NCBI GenBank assembly: GCA_023213315.1
Contig: JAKCPI010000867.1
Location: 62,001 to 126,000, forward strand
Direction: 5' to 3'
From: Euborellia annulipes
Taxonomy: Eukaryota; Arthropoda; Insecta; Dermaptera; Anisolabididae
Length of the DNA: 64,000 bases
This document shows positions 21,169-33,492 of the stretch, piece after piece. Below the pieces are notes generated by a model that did no database searches, was not told where the DNA came from, and was given only the letters and a program-made list of their open reading frames with translations. Made by a program: the position numbers and the translations under genes. The stretch's first letter is position 1. Each line of letters starts with the position of its first letter.

Positions 21169-24100
21169 ATATTTATTTAAACTTAAATATATATATATTT
21201 TCTCTAAGCTCTTATCATTCATTATTTTCATGTTGTGGTGTGTTCGTGTGTGTTTTTATTAATTCTCAGAGAGTTTTTTTTTTTTTTAATTGTCGCTAGC
21301 TTCTAAGTATGCATCAGTTCCCTGTGATTTAATATAATTCGATGTAGCCTATTTGAATAGTACTCTTGGGGAAGTGGATTTTATCTTCGTTTATCCACAT
21401 ATAAAGTGCAATATTTATTCTTATGGGCTCCTTCTATTATTTATTAATATTATTATTATTATTAAAAAAAAAGAAAAAAAAAAAAAACCAAAGAAAATTT
21501 TAATAAATGATGAGAGTTTGGATAAAATTTTATTTTTAATAATATAGGAATTATTTATCTCCTCCCGTGGTGAAGGAATGCGATTAGTCTAAAGCACACG
21601 CTAAGCAAAAATTTAATATTATTGTTATTTATTAATTTATGCGTATATTTTATCAATTAATTTATTTTCTAATATTTATTCTTGGGATTTTAGTGTAGAA
21701 TAAATATTTTGAGAAGACTTGTTTGTTTATAATCATTTACAAAATGATTCCATAAATATTCAAGGGTTAGTGTAAACCTAGTTGAGAGCCTTCTCTTGGA
21801 CAGGTGCTGGTATATTAAGTGTTTTATGTTCCAAGACTATATGTATACATTATACTCAAATCCCACAGGCCTTAGCCGCCATATACACACATTTTAACAA
21901 TAATTATTTTGCTGTTGTTAATGCTGTTGCAAATTTTAAATGTAAAAGGCAATAAAAATAATATTTTAAATGTACCTCTCGTAATAATTTGATCATTCAT
22001 CTAAAAGTCTTCTTCTTCCTCTCTATCTCATTATCAAATGATAACAATATTTATTTCATTTAAACTTAACGCCACTCCCAGTCCTCTCCTTGTGCCTATG
22101 ACGTCAGTCTCGTGGGTATTTTCATCCCAAGCCAAGGAACGTCTCTAGTTACCTGCTTCTAAATTTGGAGGACGCCTCAGCTGCATCCCCACCTCTTCTT
22201 TTTTGCCCTACCTTCATTAAACTTACACTTATCCTAAATAAATATTGATTAAAATAAAAAAAAAATGATAAGAAGGGTTTTTAAAAGATATTTATTTAAC
22301 CTTGAGAAATATTTTCACATAATTTTAACATGAGACATATTGTTTTTATATGATTAACAAATCTATTATTTAATTAAATAAAAAAAGTGCGCCAATTGGG
22401 CCAAAATTTAGTTTATGAATATTCTTTATGGAACGGTGCCATATGTTCTCAATGCCAATGTTTTGGCAAATGTTAAGATCAGGGCTAAACAGCTGAAGTT
22501 CTACCAAACCAAATCAATCAGTATATATACATTTGTTTGTATAAACTATAAGTCCGATAAAAAAATAAAAGTTGAAATCTCTAAGATTTTTGATGAATAA
22601 TTTAAGAAGAATCTTGAAATTTTTCACTTGTTGTTACATAACGCGACGTTTTCAAGAGTTCATTTTGGGATACTGTTCTGACTAAACTTCTGGAAATGAA
22701 CCATGTTGGGAACTAAGCCAAAAAACCTACTTTTTTTCTTTTAAAACGTCACGCGTATAAACTTAGTCATAGATCTTTTTAAAAATTTAACAATGTGTCA
22801 CACAGATAATACTAAATAAAATTTTATTTTTCTAACATAATTTCAACTAGTTTCCTTTTTAAAATAGAATTTTATACTACTAAACTTATTGTAAAAATAT
22901 TTTTAGCCTGAAATAGATGATGAGATGGGCGGGGATGTTTTCTTAGCAGTTTTAAAATATATGTGGAACACACTAAGTAGAGGGAAGGAATGGCAGGGGG
23001 GGGGGGGGTGAGTGACTAATGAATCACTCTTCATGTTCGTCACGGTATATGAGTCATAAGTAGGTCCGTGGTCCTCTTTTTTCGCGGCTTTTCGTTTTGA
23101 TGTTGCGCCAACTGAGACTCTTTTTATTCATCATGCACCCGCGTTAACTAAAAAAAAAATTCAATTCTCACACATCCCACTTACATACTTGGACAATTGG
23201 CAATGAGATAATTTTAAACTAGTTAAACATCAACTACTTCCCACGTTCCATAATAATAATTTCCTGTCTGATTCTCACACGATGTCACTTCTTTCTTGCA
23301 TTCTTTTCTTCTTCGTATTCATTCTTGTACTCTAAAAAAAAATTCACATAATTTTCTATAAATAAAAAAGAAATGTATTCATATTACAAAATAAATATCA
23401 CATAATATTTTATTGCTTTATTCTATTATAGAAAATACATTCTCTCTTGGAACATGAACACTTAATTCTTCTTTGGTGGCTTTCCTTTGATTTGCTTTTA
23501 TATCCGTAACATGCTTCTCTCTCCATGTAAAGCAAAATAATTATTATAATAAATAAAAACAAAAAGTATAAATTAAATATTCGATTCTATATGAAAGAAA
23601 TTTAAAATTCTACATACCTTTTGCTTTACATGGATTGAAAAATGTTTTGATTAACACTTGTATATTTTGTTCACCTTTTCACTTTTATCTATCGAATCAT
23701 AAATAAAAAAAATCACTAAGTAATATCCCAGAGAATATCCGTGCACAAGTAAGAGTTCTTTTTGACACACTGGGTGGAGGTTTGAAGGTGACGATCCGCA
23801 CCCTCCGGTTGCTCGTTGACGACTTAAGACTTATGTTGGGTTGAGAGACTCCCGCTGTCTGTTTCCCCGCCGAGGAGGGTCTTCCCCCCCAGATGTGACC
23901 CACTCAGGCGCTGCATTGGTCGGCAGCCAGGGTCTGAAAATATGCCACATTTATGGAAGAATTAGACACACAAACATTAATCTTTATTTAGATTAACATT
24001 AATAATCTTAAGTTGACATCTCTAAATATTCTTGATGATTCCTTTAAATTATTTCATTTGTTTAATTTTAAAATAAGAGCAAAATAATAAAAGAAATAAC

Positions 24101-25778
24101 TTCAATTTAAATTATTACAAAAAATTTCTATATTTAATATTTTTATGGCATCTAGGCTTTTAACAATTAATTTTAATTCAATCTTAGTAATAGTACTCTA
24201 TTATACAAGAAGAAATGAAAAATATCAAATAATTGTTGTATTCCAGCATCTGAATCATTGTTAAATAAATTCAATTTTTGTCTACTTGTAACTCAATTTC
24301 TTGACTATTTCTATTTAAGCATTTTTTAAAATTTTTGAAAATATATTTCATGAAATGTATCTTTATACTTTATAGATTCTTAAAAATTAATTATCGAGTC
24401 CAAATTTTTTTGAACAGAGAACCTTGTAATTTGATATTCCTTTGACCTATTTAAAAGAAGAGGGTCTCTTTTGAAGTTTCTCTTAGAGGAATATTTAGCC
24501 CTAAATAATACTTTAAAATCTAGAGAAATTGATTAAAACTTCAACTTATATTTAAAATTTTTTGCAAATTTCAATTGTCCTCCAATAAAAATAAATTTGG
24601 GATTTATCCAAAAAAGAGATCATTCCCAATTAAATTGTTTTTCCAATCAACTTTCATTAAAATTGATATATGATTAAGCTTTGAAAAATCACCACAGAGA
24701 TAAACATTTGATAATTTTATAAAACTTTGCAATAAATGCCAAAAAAATAATAATGATTATTTTTTTCTTTATTCTTAATATAGAAAAAATTTAAAAATTG
24801 TGATTTTTAGTTATGAAATTTATACCCGGTCCCTTTAGTCTGATTTAATTTATTTACATTTCATCGGACATGCTTTTTTCATTTTGTTTTCTCTAATGCA
24901 TAAACAAGATGTTAAACTTTTATTATTTTGATCTTGGATTATTAGAAAAAATTGAAACCTTTAAATTCTATATATAAGTTATATATACTAGCCATGTTGG
25001 CCGAGGGGCATTCTCCAACTGCCTGTGGCGGACCCTCGTTTTTCCTTATTCATGTGCCACAATTTTGAAGTCAATTAATAGTAATATGGAGGATTCTTTT
25101 CTTCCCCCTCCCCCCTTCCCCGTCCCTATCAACCAAAAGGGCCTTGGCTAGACGCGAAGGCAGTCGGATCGGCTAATATTTAATAAATACGAAATAATAC
25201 ATCCTTTCAATGGGTTCACTTTATTTACGAAGATTAACCGCTTGGGAACTTGTGTTTACCTTTATTCTAGGCTAAAAATTTTGAACTCAGTTGTAATTTC
25301 ATTGCAAAATATGTTGGTCTTTTAAATTTTTTCAATTCATTTATAATTCAATCATTAATAACAACCCGCTCTACCCGCCTCGACGGGCTGCTTTCCTATG
25401 GGAAAATTCTCGATTTTCAGGAATTATTTTATCTCCACATTTGGAAATTTGAGGTCTTGACTCCCCAGAGGGTCCTTTATAAGAATGTCAGAGAGTGGGA
25501 TAGAATGTTTGGCGATTTACTTATTAGAATTCAGAATTGGTATTTTTTGATGATTTACTTTGTTGCTGACAAAGGGGGAGATGTGTTGGAGAGATTAAAA
25601 CAGTCATCATACATAATATTTGAATAATCCCACAGATAATATATGTATCCAAGAAATAATATGTACCGGAATATCATGGTCTCTGGGATTTATTTTTCAT
25701 TTATCAAAGATTTTGTTTTTAAGATTCGATAGATTTTATTTATTTAGGACAAATGTCACATATGTCAAATCCTTACAG
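21169..25778. other. Intron 17, mostly unassigned
   Basis: AT-rich, about 4.6 kb. Two GC-richer patches stand out: 22960-23160, with a poly-G run at about 22997-23009, and 23740-23930. Neither has a convincing protein or RNA signature. A third patch at 25000-25180 (GTTGGCCGAGGGGCATTC...) has tRNA-like words but no complete cloverleaf. No exon in phase with 17 and 18 was found. Confidence 0.5.
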
Positions 25779-28700
25779 GACGCAGTGGTGTGGTTTATGC
25801 TACTCCAATTCCCAACCAAAAAAGCCCAAGTTCCATTATTGCATCAAAGCAACCAGGGGTTAAAGAGGGCCAAGAATTTTCTAAACAATTTGAAAGGGAG
25901 GGGAAAGGTCAAACAGATAGTGAAGTTATTCCAAGAGGAGATGAAAGTCTTCCTTGGAGAAAGAAAATACCTGAAAGAATAGATAAAGCAACGCCTTGGC
26001 GTCGACCGTCTAGAGACAGATCACTTGAAAATAAAACGCAAGAAACTGTACCTTGGACAGAAGAAGCAGTTAAATTAAAACGGGCTCCAAGAGAACGTAA
26101 AGAACCGACAAAAGAACAATTAGAGGAAGTATTTTTAAAACCAACAAAAAGAGAACCAAAAGAAGAAACTAAAGAAAATATCGATATTCATTTAAAACCT
26201 GTAAAACAAAAACCAAAAGAACCAATTAAACAAGATGAAGTATCATTAAAACCTGTTTCGAAATCCCCTAAGGAAGAAAAACTCCAGGAATCAGATAAAA
26301 TGATTAAAGATGTTAAAGGTAAAGAAATTTTTGAAGAGAGTGAAGATAGTTCCAGACTTCAATATGAAAAACAAATAAGCGAACAACAAAAGAAAACAGT
26401 GCCATGGACTGAAGAAATAAGAAAATTGAAGACAACTAAAAAAGAAACAGAAAAACAGCATATACAAGACATTAAAACTGAAGAGATAAAAGAAAAAATA
26501 ACATCGGATAAGATCATGAATATTTATGAAGAGGAAGATAGTACGTTTCTTCATGTTGACAAAAAATTATCTAAAGAAACTAAAGTAAAAACTCAAGAAT
26601 TAGAAGATAAAACGATCATTGAATTAGATAAACAAACTAAGGAAAAAGAAAAAGAAAAATCTTTACCATGGACTGAAGAAAAAGTTTCTCTTAAACGAAG
26701 ACCATGGCAACCTAAAGAACCCGAAAAAGAAGAAATCGAACAAATAAAATTAAAAGCAACTAAAATTGACAAGAAAGAAATCACAAAAGAAATTGATTTA
26801 GATATATTAAAGGAAGAGAAAGAAGTGAGTAAAGAAAAAATAACTGAAACTGAAGAAAAAGAATTAAAAGAATTTCACATTGAAGAAGATAAAATAGAAA
26901 AGAAAAAAGAAATTAAAGACCAAAAGAGGAAAGAAACCGAAGACTCCAAAATAATACCATGGAATCAAGAAGCAATAAGATTAAAGCCTACAAAGAAGGA
27001 GAAAAGAGAAATTGAAAAAGAAACTATTGAAGAAGTGAATCTAAAACCAGTAATTTCAGAAGAAAAGGAAATTTCAAAATTGACTGACGATCAAAAAATA
27101 CTAAAACCCATAACTAGAAAAGATACTGGCAAAGAAGAAGAAAAACAAACTAAATTACAATGGAAGTCTATTGAAGATGAAAAATACATTACAACAAAAG
27201 AGGAGGAGGAAATAGTAGAAAAAACAAAAGATAAAACGATTCAAGAAAAGGAAAAACCTGTAAAGTTACCTTGGCAGAGAGGATTGAAGCAAAGAGAAAA
27301 AACAGAAAAAGACGATAAAAAAGTTGAAGATATAGCAGAAAGTCAAAAAGAGGAAGAAATTCACCCTATTCCAACCGAGGAGATTCAAATAATTAAACCT
27401 GAGGAAGAAGAAAAACCAAGTTGGCTTCCTTGGAGAAGGGGAAAGAAAGATGAAGTCAAAGAAAAAGAACCTACAAAATTGAGACCTATACAAACAGAAA
27501 GACCTGAGGAAGAAAAAGAAGTTGTATCTCTAAAGCCCGTAAAACGGGAAAAGAAACCCGAACCCGAAGAAAAAGAACCTATAAAATTAAAACCTGTACG
27601 GAGAGAAAGACCAGAAGAAGAAACAGAAAAAATCAGTCTTAAACCAGTAAAACGTGAAAAGAAACCTGAAGCAGAGGAAAAAGAATCTATTAAATTAAAG
27701 CCTGTACCAAGGGAAAGGCAAGAAGATGAAAAGGTACCACATCTCGAAAAAGAACGAGTAAAAGTGAAACCAGTAGAAGAAAAAGATATTTCTAAAGAAG
27801 AAATACAGAGAGTTCCAATTGAAGAAGAACAACCTTCTTTGTTGCCATGGCGTAGAGGAAAGCAAATAAAGAAAGAGGTTTTGGAACAAGAAATAGAAGG
27901 TGTAAAAAGAAGTAGTTCTTAAACCGGTAAGGCGTGAAAGGAAAGAAATACAACAACAAGAAATAGAAGAAGTAACACTTAAACCAGTTGGTAAAGAAAA
28001 GAAACCAGATATAGAAGATAAGGATGAAATTAAGCTAAAGCCAGTAGAAAAAGGAAAACAAGAAGAAGAGAAAGAGGAAATCACTCTCAAACCTGTTAAA
28101 CGTGAAAAGAAACCCGAACCTGAAGAGAAAGAACCAGTAAAATTGAAACCTGTACAGAAGGAAAGACCAGAAGAAGAGAAAGAGGAAATCACTCTCAAAC
28201 CTGTTAAACGTGAAAAGAAACCCGAACCTGAAGAGAAAGAACCTGTAAAATTGAAACCTGTACAGAGGGAAAGACCAGAAGAAGAAAAAGAGGAAATCAC
28301 TCTCAAACCTGTTAAACGTGAAAAGAAACCCGAACCTGAAGAGAAAGAACCAGTAAAATTGAAACCTGTACAGAGGGAAAGACCAGAAGAAGAGAAAGAG
28401 GAAATCACTCTCAAACCTGTTAAACGTGAAAAGAAACCCGAAACTGAAGAGAAAGAACCAGTAAAATTGAAACCTGTACAGAGGGAAAGACCAGAAGAAG
28501 AGAAAGAGGAAATCACTCTCAAACCTGTTAAACGTGAAAAGAAACCCGAACCTGAAGAGAAAGAACCAGTAAAATTGAAACCTGTACAGAGGGAAAGACC
28601 AGAAGAAGAGAAAGAGGAAATCACTCTCAAACCTGTTAAACGTGAAAAGAAACCAGAACCTGAAGAGAAAGAACCAGTAAAATTGAAACCTGTACAGAGG

Positions 28701-31700
28701 GAAAGACCAGAAGAAGAAAAAGAGGAAATCACTCTCAAACCTGTTAAACGTGAAAAGAAACCCGAACCTGAAGAGAAAGAACCAGTAAAATTGAAACCTG
28801 TACAGAGGGAAAGACCAGAAGAAGAAAAAGAGGAAATCACTCTCAAACCTGTTAAACGTGAAAAGAAACCCGAACCTGAAGAAAAAGAACCAGTAAAATT
28901 GAAACCGGTACAGAGGGAAAGACCAGAAGAAGAAAAAGAGGAAATCACTCTCAAACCTGTTAAACGTGAAAAGAAACCCGAACCTGAAGAGAAAGAACCA
29001 GTAAAATTGAAACCTGTACAGAGGGAAAGACCAGAAGAAGAGAAAGAGGAAATCACTCTCAAACCAGTTAAACGGGAAAAGAAACCGGAGCCTGAAGAGA
29101 AAGAACCAATAAAATTGAAACCAGTAGTAAAGGATATTTCCTCAGAGGATAAAGAAACGCATGAAGAGAAGGTTGAAGAAGAAGAAAAGCCCACTTCGTT
29201 ACCGTGGGTTAGAGGAAAGAAAATAAAGAAAGAGGTTAAGGAACAGGTAGTAAAAGCTGTTGAAGAAGAAATAACTCTTCAAAAAGTAAAACGTGAAGGG
29301 AAACAGCATGAAGAAATCGAAGTGACACTTAAACCAGTGAAACGGGAAATAAAGCCAGAAGACCAAGAAAAAGAACCAATTAAATTGAAACCAGTATCTG
29401 AAGAAAAAGATATTTCTACAGAAGAAATAGCATCTGTTCCAGTTGATACTCAACCACTTCAACCTAAAACTGACGAGGAGGAAGAAGAAAAACCATCTTG
29501 GTTACCTTGGCGTAGAGGTAAAAAAATTAAGAAAGAACAAGTTGTTGAAGAAGTTAAAGAGGAAGTAACTCTTAAACCAGTGATTAGAACAAAAGAAAAA
29601 GAACCAGATGAGAAAGAGCCAGTAAAATTGAAACCTGTACAGAGAGAAAGACCAGAAGAAGAGAAAGAGGAAATCACTCTCAAACCAGTTAAACGTGAAA
29701 AGAAGCCTGAACCGGAAGAGAAAGAACCAGTAAAATTAAAACCTGTACAAAGGGAAAGACCAGAAGAAGAGAAAGAAGAAATTACTCTCAAACCTGTTAA
29801 ACGTGAAAAGAAACCCGAGCCAGAAGAGAAAGAACCAGTAAAATTAAAACCTGTACAAAAAGAAAGACCAGAAGAAGAGAAAAAGGAAATCACTCTTAAA
29901 CCTGTTAAACGTGAAAAGAAGCCTGAACCTGAAGATAAAGAACCAGTAAAATTAAAACCTGTACAAAGGGAAAGACCAGAAGAAGAGAAAGAGGAAATCA
30001 CTCTGAAACCTGTTAAACGTGAAAAGAAGCCTGAACCAGAAGAGAAAGAACCTGTAAAATTGAAACCTGTACAGAAAGAAAGACCAGAAGAAGAGAAAGA
30101 GGAAATCACTCTTAAACCTGTTAAACGTGAAAAGAAGCCTGAACCAGAAGAGAAAGAACCAGTAAAATTAAAACCTGTACAGAGGGAAAGACCAGAAGAA
30201 GAGAAAGAAGAAATTACTCTCAAACCAGTTAAACGTGAAAAGAAACCCGAACCTGAAGAGAAAGAACCAGTAAAATTAAAACCAGTACAGAGAGAAAGAC
30301 CAGAAGAAGAGAAAGAGGAAATCACTCTCAAACCTGTTAAACGTGAAAAGAAACCTGAACCAGAAGAAAAGGAACCAATTAAATTGAAGCCAATTCAGAA
30401 AGAAAGACCAGAGGAAGAAAAGGAAGAAATTATTCTCAAACCAGTGAAACCCAGCATGAGGCCAGAACCCGAAGAAAAAGAACCAATTAAATTGAAACCA
30501 GTACCAGTAGCAAAAGACATTCCTGTAGAAGAAAAAGAATCTGTTCCAATTGATACTCAACCCCTTCAACCTAAAGTTGAAGAAAAAGAAGAAGAAGAAG
30601 AAAAACCATCTTGGTTACCATGGCGTAGAGGTAAGAAAGTTAAGAAAGATCAGGTTGTCGAAGAAGTTAAAGAGGAAGTAACTCTTAAACCAGTAATTAG
30701 ACCAAAAGAAAAAGAACCAGAAGAAAAAGAGCCAGTAAAATTGAAACCTGTCCAAAGAGAAAGACCAGAAGAAGAGAAAGAGGAAATTACTCTCAAACCA
30801 GTTAAACGTGAAAAGAAACCCGAGCCTGAAGAGAAAGAACCAGTAAAATTGAAACCTGTACAGAGGGAAAGACCAGAAGAAGAGAAAGAGGAAATTACTC
30901 TCAAACCTGTTAAACGAGAAAAGAAACCTGAACCAGAAGAGAAAGAACCTGTAAAATTGAAACCTGTTCAGAGGGAAAGACCAGAAGAAGAGAAAGAAGA
31001 AATTACTCTCAAACCAGTTAAACGTGAAAAGAAACCTGAGCCAGAAGAGAAAGAACCAATTAAATTGAAGCCTATCCAACGGGAAATACCAGAGGAGAAA
31101 GAAACTGCTCCAGTTGAGGTGCAATCGCCTGAACCCAAAGTAGAAGAACAAGAAGAAAAATCATCTTGGTTGCCATGGCGTAGAGGAAAGAAGGCCAAGA
31201 AAGAACAGCTGGTTGAAGAAGTAAAGGAAGGTGTTATACTTGAACCACATAAAGAAAAAGTAATAGAGCCAGAAGAGAAAGAACCAGTAAAATTAAAACC
31301 TGTACAAAGGGAAAGACCAGAAGAAGAGAAAGAGGAAATCACTCTGAAACCTGTTAAACGTGAAAAGAAGCCTGAACCAGAAGAGAAAGAACCTGTAAAA
31401 TTGAAACCTGTACAGAAAGAAAGACCAGAAGAAGAGAAAGAGGAAATCACTCTTAAACCTGTTAAACGTGAAAAGAAGCCTGAACCAGAAGAGAAAGAAC
31501 CAGTAAAATTAAAACCTGTACAGAGGGAAAGACCAGAAGAAGAGAAAGAAGAAATTACTCTCAAACCAGTTAAACGTGAAAAGAAACCCGAACCTGAAGA
31601 GAAAGAACCAGTAAAATTAAAACCAGTACAGAGAGAAAGACCAGAAGAAGAGAAAGAGGAAATCACTCTCAAACCTGTTAAACGTGAAAAGAAACCTGAA

Positions 31701-33492
31701 CCAGAAGAAAAGGAACCAATTAAATTGAAGCCAATTCAGAAAGAAAGACCAGAGGAAGAAAAGGAAGAAATTATTCTCAAACCAGTGAAACCCAGCATGA
31801 GGCCAGAACCCGAAGAAAAAGAACCAATTAAATTGAAACCAGTACCAGTAGCAAAAGACATTCCTGTAGAAGAAAAAGAATCTGTTCCAATTGATACTCA
31901 ACCCCTTCAACCTAAAGTTGAAGAAGAAGAAGAAAAACCATCTTGGTTACCATGGCGTAGAGGTAAGAAAGTTAAGAAAGAGCAGGTTGTCGAAGAAGTT
32001 AAAGAGGAAGTAACTCTTAAACCAGTAATTAGACCAAAAGAAAAAGAACCAGAAGAAAAAGAGCCAGTAAAATTGAAACCTATTCTGAAGGAAAAACCAG
32101 AAGAAGAGAAAGAGGAAATCACTCTCAAACCTGTTAAACGTGAAAAGAAGCCTGAACCAGAAGAGAAAGAACCAGTAAAATTAAAACCTGTACAAAGGGA
32201 AAGACCAGAAGAAGAGAAAGAAGAAATTACTCTCAAACCTGTTAAACGTGAAAAGAAACCCGAGCCAGAAGAGAAAGAACCAGTAAAATTAAAACCTGTA
32301 CAAAAGGAAAGACCAGAAGAAGAGAAAGAAGAAATCACTCTCAAACCTGTTAAACATGAAAAGAAACCTGAACCAGAAGAAAAAGAGCCAGTAAAATTGA
32401 AACCTGTACAGAGGGAAAGACCAGAAGAAGCGAAAGAGGAAATCACTCTCAAACCTGTTAAACGTGAAAAGAAGCCTGAACCAGAAGATAAAGAAGCAGT
32501 AAAATTGAAACCTGTACAGAGGGAAAGACCAGAAGAAGAGAAAGAAGAAGTTACTCTCAAACCTGTTAAACTTGAAAAGAAGCCTGAACCAGAAGAAAAA
32601 GAACCAATTAAATTGAAGCCTATCCAACGGGAAATACCAGAGGATGAAAAGGAAGAGGTTACTCTGAAACCTGGAAAACCAGTAAAGAAACCTGAACAAG
32701 TGGAGAAAGAACCAATCACGTTGAAACCAGTAGAAAAAGAAAAAGTTGAAGAACAAGTTGTAACTGAAGAAACCGAAATTGAAGAACAAAAATCATGGCT
32801 ACCCTGGAGACGCGGTAAAAAAATACAGAAAAAACAAATAATTCAGCAACAAGAAATTACGGTTGATAATAAAGTTATTGAACAAAAAACTATTGTTTCT
32901 AAAGATGAGATTGTAGAAAAACAACCCCAACCCCTTCCTGAGTTAGCTAAACCTATAGAGCCTTCATATGAAGAAGAGACTAGAGAAACAGTTTCTGTAA
33001 TATCTCAAAAAGATATTCAACTAAAATCCGATAAAACAATACAAATTAAACAACAACCAGAACAACAATCAATGGAGGAGACATTTGAAGATCAAGCTAT
33101 TTCAATTTCTACAAAATCTAAACGAAAAGAAAGAATTAAAGTTCCTCTTCATAAAGAAGAACATCTAATAGGAGATCTTGAAATAATTACAATGAAACGC
33201 GAAGAGAAACCAATTCCACCCCGCTTTATTAAACGCCTTGAACCAGTTATATCCCAAGAAGGCGAACCTACTCTTATGACAGCTAAAATTGAAGGATATC
33301 CCGTCCCCCAGGTTGCTTGGTTGCGTAATGAAACTCCTCTAATGGCTAGTGAACGCTTAATTATTACCGTTCTCGAAAATATTACCACACTCGAAATCCG
33401 AAATCCCCAAAAAGAAGATTCTGCTATATATACTTGTCGGTTGTCTAATCCAGCTGGAGTAGCAACTTCTACAGCTAATTTAATCATCTTGG
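25779..33492 (+). CDS. sls: sls exon 18: giant PEVK exon ending in an Ig domain
   Basis: A 7.7 kb exon after TTACAG. It opens RSGVVYATPIPNQ, then about 2.1 kb of irregular Glu/Lys/Pro sequence with PWTEE and LPW boxes, then tandem KLKPVQRERPEEEKEEITLK-type repeats, then a non-repeat stretch and a complete Ig domain (PPRFIKRLEPVISQEGEP, VAWLRNETPL, EDSAIYTCRLSNPAG). PEVK sequence is the disordered elastic spring of titins; here it lies directly after the kettin Ig domains, as in Sls. The frame changes once: an A5 run at 27904-27908 looks one base too long, stopping the first frame at TAA 27920-27922 while the other frame runs open to the end. Donor GTATTC, phase 1. Confidence 0.92.
27904..27908 (+). 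other. Apparent 1-bp insertion (A5 run) breaking the PEVK frame
   Basis: Upstream the frame has codons starting at positions equal to 2 modulo 3. From 27909 onward the PEVK frame has starts equal to 0 modulo 3, with GAA GTA GTT CTT AAA CCG as expected for the repeat. Removing one A from GTAAAAAGAAG joins them exactly. Sequencing or assembly error in a homopolymer is the simplest reading; a real null allele is the alternative. Confidence 0.85.
28082..29128 (+). repeat. PEVK tandem array 1 (108-bp unit, about 10 copies)
   Basis: Near-identical 36-codon units of the form EKEPVKLKPVQRERPEEE + KEEITLKPVKREKKPEPE. Each unit is two related 18-codon halves, both built around LKPV. Differences between copies are mostly single silent changes, so the array has been expanded or homogenised recently. 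Confidence 0.95.
29610..30370 (+). repeat. PEVK tandem array 2 (108-bp unit, about 7 copies)
   Basis: Same 36-codon unit as array 1, with more codon variety. It is set off on both sides by LPWRRGKK box segments (about 29500 and 30615). Its 3' part and the following spacer are duplicated 1341 bp downstream. Confidence 0.93.
30720..31080 (+). repeat. PEVK tandem array 3 (108-bp unit, about 3 copies)
   Basis: Three copies of the 36-codon unit between the LPWRRGKK boxes near 30615 and 31170. The last copy drifts into KLKPIQREIPEEKETAPVEV. Confidence 0.92.
31263..31720 (+). repeat. PEVK tandem array 4 (duplicate of the end of array 2)
   Basis: About four units. From about 31280 onward the sequence is almost identical to that 1341 bp upstream, including the rare CTCTGAAACC variant (30001 and 31342) and the KPSMRPEPEEKEP spacer that follows. 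Confidence 0.92.
32060..32680 (+). repeat. PEVK tandem array 5 (108-bp unit, about 6 copies)
   Basis: The most diverged array, with changes such as KHEKKPEPEE, EEAKEEITL and KLEKKPEPEE. It ends in a Lys/Glu spacer and the last box, WLPWRRGKKIQKK, near 32800. Confidence 0.92.

Noticed and set aside
23697..23903. 68-codon minus-strand frame in a GC-richer patch (MGHIWGGRPSSAGKQ)
   Set aside because: No domain or conservation signal I can recognise; likely a fragment of an old repeat.
27695..32789. Long minus-strand open frames opposite the PEVK arrays (up to 499 codons, rich in Ser/Gly/Phe)
   Set aside because: They are the reverse complement of the Glu/Lys/Pro repeat codons, which lack TTA, CTA and TCA in the relevant frame. 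Their own repeats match the sense array exactly and there is no start context or domain.
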